From Treponema sp. (lineage in GTDB: Bacteria > Spirochaetota > Spirochaetia > Treponematales > Treponemataceae): DNA of 44,697 nt. How positions within the stretch are numbered: position 1 is the first letter of the stretch; each line of letters starts with the position of its first letter. The stretch is taken from NCBI GenBank assembly GCA_017934745.1, contig JAGBIY010000021.1, forward strand, positions 1 to 44,697, given 5' to 3'. Positions 41,635-44,697 of the stretch are shown here, in pieces. The notes below the pieces were generated by a model that did not search any database, had not been told where the DNA came from, and saw only the letters and a list, made by a program, of their open reading frames with translations. Position numbers and translations under genes: made by a program.

Positions 41635-42612
41635 ATGAGAATAAATCTTTCGACATCGGACTCTCTTTCCGAGGCGATTTCTCGCCTCAATCCTGAAAGC
41701 GAGTCCGAGGAAATCAGAATCGTCTTGGCGGACGGAAAGCACGAGGGCGTCTTTCAGGACAGGATTTTCTACGACCTTCCGAATCCGCTCTTCATAGAGT
41801 CGGAGGGCGGCGACGCTTCCAAGTGCGTCCTGAGCGGCGAGAACTGCGAGGCGTTCCACAAGGACACCGAGAACAGGGCGATAATCACGTTCGGAAACAA
41901 CTGCACAAAAGTGACGCTCATGAATTTCACAATCGAGAACCTGCATGTGAAGACGAGCGACGACGCTTCCCTGGGAAACCAGGCCGAGGCAATCTGCTTC
42001 GACTGCAAGAAGGGCTTCCTCTACTGCGAGAACATGGTCTTCAAAAGCCGGCAGGACACGATTCATGTGAAAGGCTTCTCGCATTTCAAGAACTGCTTCG
42101 TCTCCGGCGACGTTGATTTCATCTGGGGCTACTGCGACACAGCGATTTTCGATGGCTGCAGGATTCATACAATAGAAGACAACCGAGGAAGCGACAGACC
42201 CGCATACGTCCTCCAGAGCCGAGCCTTGAACGGGCGACCGGGCTTCGTCTTCATAAACTGCTCTTTCACCGCCGACAACCGCGGCCCGAACGCGAAAATC
42301 TACATCGGCAGAAGCCAGGGCACCGGCAAGAAGGATTCCGTGGACCGCTGGGACTCAATCGCGCTCGTCTCCTGCACAATCTCCGATTTGTACGACAGCG
42401 CGCTTTGGACCGACGAGGACGGAAGCCGCGCCGTCTACCCGGAGAAGGGCAGCGCGCTTGTGGGATGGAGGGAGTACGGCACGAAAATAAAGGATTCAGC
42501 CGGAAACATCCGCCCCTACGACCCAAAAAAGCAGGAACGCCACGGCTACTCAATGAACGATAGCGACTTGATGCGGCTGCAAAAGTGCATCGAAGAGACG
42601 AAGGTCGTTTGA
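41635..42612 (+). CDS. Cytoplasmic pectinesterase (CE8)
   Basis: 325 aa, single CE8 domain. Motifs: NQAEAICFDC, FKSRQDTIHVKG, SGDVDFIWGYCDTAIFDGC with catalytic Asp residues, and PAYVLQSRALNG. The N-terminus MRINLSTSDSLSEAISRLN has no signal peptide, and the protein has several cysteines, so it is predicted to act in the cytoplasm on imported methylated oligogalacturonides. The window's other pectinesterase (1578-3908) is secreted, giving an outside/inside pair. The ribosome-binding site is ggtgg. A terminator follows at 42639. Confidence 0.92.
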   Translation: MRINLSTSDSLSEAISRLNPESESEEIRIVLADGKHEGVFQDRIFYDLPNPLFIESEGGDASKCVLSGENCEAFHKDTENRAIITFGNNCTKVTLMNFTIENLHVKTSDDASLGNQAEAICFDCKKGFLYCENMVFKSRQDTIHVKGFSHFKNCFVSGDVDFIWGYCDTAIFDGCRIHTIEDNRGSDRPAYVLQSRALNGRPGFVFINCSFTADNRGPNAKIYIGRSQGTGKKDSVDRWDSIALVSCTISDLYDSALWTDEDGSRAVYPEKGSALVGWREYGTKIKDSAGNIRPYDPKKQERHGYSMNDSDLMRLQKCIEETKVV

Positions 42613-42638
42613 GCGGCTGAATTCTGTCTTGATGAATT

Positions 42639-42690
42639 TCCGTGGGATAGTCCAAAGTGATGTTTGTGATTGTCCCACGGATTTTTTTTC
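42639..42690 (+). terminator. Terminator of the pectin operon
   Basis: TCCGTGGGA (42639-42647) pairs with TCCCACGGA (42673-42681), followed by eight T. Confidence 0.88.
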
Positions 42691-42826
42691 ATCAAGGCTT
42701 TGCGCGGTGAAGACACAGTTTCATCATCTATCGCAGTTTCCAGAGCAAAAGCCCTTTTCCGTCGCTTGAGAGCACGAGAGCGACGATGTATACTTTGCAT
42801 AGATTTGTTGAGCTGGAGGTGCGTTT

Positions 42827-43144
42827 ATGACAATCGAAGGATATTTTGACGGAACGGCAGTCAGACCTCTTGAGCCTGTTGATTTGAAGCCTCAGCAGAA
42901 AGTGTTTATCGATATTCCAGAGCAGCAGGAAGATGTAGAAGAGCGTAAAAAGAAACAACGTGCATTTCTCCAAGACCTTGCAGACCACGCGGAAGAAATC
43001 CACGAAGAAGAGGAATCGGCTCGAAAAACTCGGCAGAAAAAAGCGGTGGACGACCTTTTTAATTTGCTTTCTGATGACGAGGCAAAGGCATTCGGGGAAG
43101 AAATGAAAACGCATCTGCGCTTCAAGACGGTGGAACTCTCATGA
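42827..43144 (+). CDS. Antitoxin of a toxin-antitoxin pair (DUF104/AF2212-like N-terminus)
   Basis: 105 aa. The first about 35 residues, MTIEGYFDGTAVRPLEPVDL then KPQQKVFIDIPE, resemble the short AbrB-like AF2212/DUF104 antitoxin fold (x-Y-x-G-x-x-x-P-L-E-P). The remainder is a highly charged helix (about 38-75) and a C-terminal segment that would wrap the toxin. A ggagg ribosome-binding site precedes the ATG. The stop overlaps the toxin start in an ATGA, typical of coupled toxin-antitoxin genes. It would neutralise the PIN toxin and bind its own promoter. The partner toxin is broken (next entry), so this antitoxin is now an orphan. Confidence 0.75.
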   Translation: MTIEGYFDGTAVRPLEPVDLKPQQKVFIDIPEQQEDVEERKKKQRAFLQDLADHAEEIHEEEESARKTRQKKAVDDLFNLLSDDEAKAFGEEMKTHLRFKTVELS

Positions 43145-43224
43145 AATACTTTCTCGACACGAACATCATCAGCTATCTTTTGCAGAAGAATGATAAGACC
43201 TGCTATGAAATGTCAATCATTTGA
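43141..43224 (+). pseudogene. PIN-domain toxin (VapC-like), truncated by the IS110 element
   Basis: The start MKYFLDTNIISYLLQKND is a typical VapC N-terminus with the first catalytic aspartate (FLDTN). The frame reaches a stop after 27 codons, and the IS110 transposase gene ends at 43213 on the other strand inside it. A normal PIN toxin has about 130 residues, so about 100 are missing. No continuation is visible right of the transposase before the window ends. The exact host/IS junction (probably between about 43185 and 43211) cannot be fixed from one copy. Confidence 0.8.
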
Positions 43225-44451
43225 CGAAGCATTTTTCAATGCTTTTTCAGCAAGTTTTGAGACGTCAACGTCAGGAGGAAAAACTGGAACGTAATCAATA
43301 TTGTTTTTAAGAACAGTGAAAACAACATTGAGGAGTTTGTGAGAAATAAAACCGAGAGCCTGACTTTTGTTCTTGCCAGAATCAAGTTTTTTCTGGTAAG
43401 CATAAGCAAAAGAAGGGTCCCATTTTTTGATGCTGTTTGCAGCAAGCCACAGGGCACGACGAAGATACGGGGAACCACGTTTGGACATGTGATAACCAAG
43501 ACCTTTATTCATGCCAGATTGCTTAAGGACTGGATCAAGGCCTGCAAATGCAGTCAGCTGTTTTGGATCAGGGAAACGTGAAATATCTCCGATTTCACTG
43601 AGAATGACAGCTGCTAGAGTAATTCCCATTCCGGGAATCTTTGTGAGTTTGCAGTCAAATTTAGAGTAGAGCTGTTCAATGATTTTTTCGATTTCAGAAA
43701 TCTGAGATTCGAGAAGTTCAATCTGCTCAATCATCTGTTTTACGAGCAGCGAATTTGTCTGCGACGAAAGAAGTACTGCAAAAGAGTTTCTTGCAGTTTT
43801 CTGGAGTTCCTCAGCTTTTTCCTGCTTAAAGCGCCCCTTGCTGGATTTTCGAAGGATTTCAGCAAGGTGAGTTGTATCAAGGGCAAGTATTTCTTCCGGG
43901 GTTGTGCATTCCTTGAGCAAATCGCGGGAGGTTTTTCCGAACATGTCGCTGAAAAGTGATTCATATTCGGGAAAAATACGGTCCATCATGGCAATGACCT
44001 TTTTCTTGATGTCAGAGGTCATGTCGACCAGATAGAAACGCTGGCGTGTTAAATCACGAAGCGCAAGCATATCGTCATCAGCGAGATTTGTATCGCAGTA
44101 CTTTCCCAGCCGGATACAGTCAGCAATGAGATACGAATCAATGGAGTCAGTCTTTGTCTGGCGTATTTCAAGTTTACGGAGGGCATCAGACTGAATCGGA
44201 TTTATGACATGAACCGTAAAGTTTCTGTCACAAAGCCAGGTATAGAGGTTGAGCCAGTAATGGCCAGTGGCTTCCATACCAAAAACAAACTGGGAGATGT
44301 CAGCGTTGATTTCTGCCAGCTTTTTCAGAAGGTTTTCAAAGCCTTCAACGGAATTGTCGATTTTGAAGGATTTCCCGATATGTTTTCCTTTGTCGTCAGT
44401 GACTCCTCCCATGTGAGTTTTCTTGGCGATGTCAATTCCAACAATGTACAT
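43213..44451 (-). CDS. IS110-family transposase (DEDD recombinase)
   Basis: 412 aa, normal length. N-terminal RuvC-like DEDD domain: Asp7 (IVGIDIAKKTH), Glu60 (FGMEATGHYW), Asp102 and Asp105 (RQTKTDSIDSYLIAD). C-terminal Transposase_20 domain with KIPGMGITLAAVILSEIGDI, then FAGLDPVLKQSG and the catalytic serine Ser327 in MSKRGSPYLRRALW. IS110 elements lack terminal inverted repeats and use a bridge RNA from the non-coding end upstream of the gene, here to the right. The base composition is more AT-rich than in the pectin genes, consistent with recent arrival. The ORF looks intact. Confidence 0.95.
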   Translation of the reverse strand: MYIVGIDIAKKTHMGGVTDDKGKHIGKSFKIDNSVEGFENLLKKLAEINADISQFVFGMEATGHYWLNLYTWLCDRNFTVHVINPIQSDALRKLEIRQTKTDSIDSYLIADCIRLGKYCDTNLADDDMLALRDLTRQRFYLVDMTSDIKKKVIAMMDRIFPEYESLFSDMFGKTSRDLLKECTTPEEILALDTTHLAEILRKSSKGRFKQEKAEELQKTARNSFAVLLSSQTNSLLVKQMIEQIELLESQISEIEKIIEQLYSKFDCKLTKIPGMGITLAAVILSEIGDISRFPDPKQLTAFAGLDPVLKQSGMNKGLGYHMSKRGSPYLRRALWLAANSIKKWDPSFAYAYQKKLDSGKNKSQALGFISHKLLNVVFTVLKNNIDYVPVFPPDVDVSKLAEKALKNASSND

Positions 44452-44491
44452 AAATCTTAATTCCTTTTGTGAAAGTGGATTTGTGAAATAT

Positions 44492-44677
44492 GAACTATCT
44501 TATCTCTGGTGGCTCACATCCTCGTTGGAGATTCGGGGAAGACCCCATCCTGCTAATCTGTGTACTGCCAGCCAGAGCAAGAAACCCAGTCTTAGTTACG
44601 GGGAAAGCCCCAAGGAGGTGGCGGGTTATCGGGTCATATATCACGGGTATACTATCCCAAATCGAATAAGATAATTC
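44492..44677 (-). ncRNA. Candidate bridge RNA of the IS110 element
   Basis: In the non-coding 5' end, two segments pair over 13 bp with two G-U pairs: gaattatcttatt (minus strand, 44664-44677) and gagataagatagttc (44492-44506). They enclose about 157 nt, giving a 186-nt unit, close to the about 177 nt of the IS621 bridge RNA. Inside are two similar hairpins, GGGG-cttt-CCCC (about 44621-44632) and GGGG-tctt-CCCC (about 44536-44547), and an AACCC/GGGTT pairing. Structure drawn by eye; limits approximate. Confidence 0.5.
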
Positions 44678-44697
44678 AATAACATTAATATACGAGG

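Larger units (their letters stand above)
43195..44697 (-). mobile_element. IS110-family insertion sequence (right limit uncertain, may pass the window end)
   Basis: Comprises the transposase gene, a short 3' end on the left and at least 246 nt of non-coding 5' end on the right. The left limit is estimated from the interrupted VapC gene. On the element's strand, TTGACA (43211-43216) overlaps the transposase stop. In IS110 circles the joined ends make a promoter with the -35 from this end, and this box fits that role. Confidence 0.75.

Overview
The window looks like a pectin-degrading spirochaete of the Treponema group, most likely a gut or rumen species. This is inferred from the gene set, the spirochaete-style lipoproteins and several conserved proteins of unknown function that look spirochaetal; I ran no database search. 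The content is mostly chromosomal, but three AT-richer intergenic stretches and the right end carry accessory elements.

Layout. Positions 1-1577 hold a degenerating tandem array of tiny hydrophobic peptide genes, each faced by a promoter for a convergent antisense RNA. Positions 1578-11299 contain a secreted pectinesterase, a chimeric AraC-type regulator, a flotillin, one more peptide/antisense cassette (8.2-8.5 kb), a frameshifted lipoprotein gene and tagaturonate reductase. Positions 11502-18423 contain a giant one-piece regulator (sugar-binding domain, decayed kinase and receiver, AraC helix-turn-helix) followed by an oligosaccharide ABC importer of the LplB/LplC/LplA type. Positions 18519-26343 are mainly housekeeping: an rRNA/tRNA methyltransferase, cysK with an Rrf2 regulator, 2-keto-3-deoxygluconate kinase, a GerMN protein, an unknown exported protein and proS. 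Positions 26359-27540 are a duplicated accessory patch: a fragment resembling the C-terminus of a DNA methyltransferase, plus two copies of a second family of 22-residue hydrophobic peptide genes with convergent antisense promoters. Positions 27721-34280 hold a CE12-type rhamnogalacturonan acetylesterase and an amino-acid ABC importer / arginase / proline symporter operon whose binding protein is circularly permuted. Positions 34277-39162 hold an unknown spirochaetal protein, a DUF2804-like protein and an MBL-fold nuclease. Positions 39217-42612 are a pectin operon (alpha/beta hydrolase, pectate lyase PL1, cytoplasmic pectinesterase). Positions 42827-44697 hold a toxin-antitoxin pair whose PIN toxin is cut off by an IS110-family element with a plausible bridge RNA.

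How the genes fit together. Secreted pectinesterase, pectate lyase and rhamnogalacturonan acetylesterase would strip and cut pectin. The LplABC-type importer probably brings in oligogalacturonides, and the leaderless (no signal peptide) pectinesterase would finish demethylation inside. UxaB and KdgK are two steps of the galacturonate to KDPG route; UxaC, UxaA and the aldolase are not in the window. The two chimeric sugar-sensing AraC regulators sit next to these genes and are probably their controllers.

The most unusual content is the two unrelated-looking families of type I toxin-antitoxin-like cassettes, the circularly permuted binding protein, the pseudokinase/pseudoreceiver regulator and the IS110 element with its candidate guide RNA.
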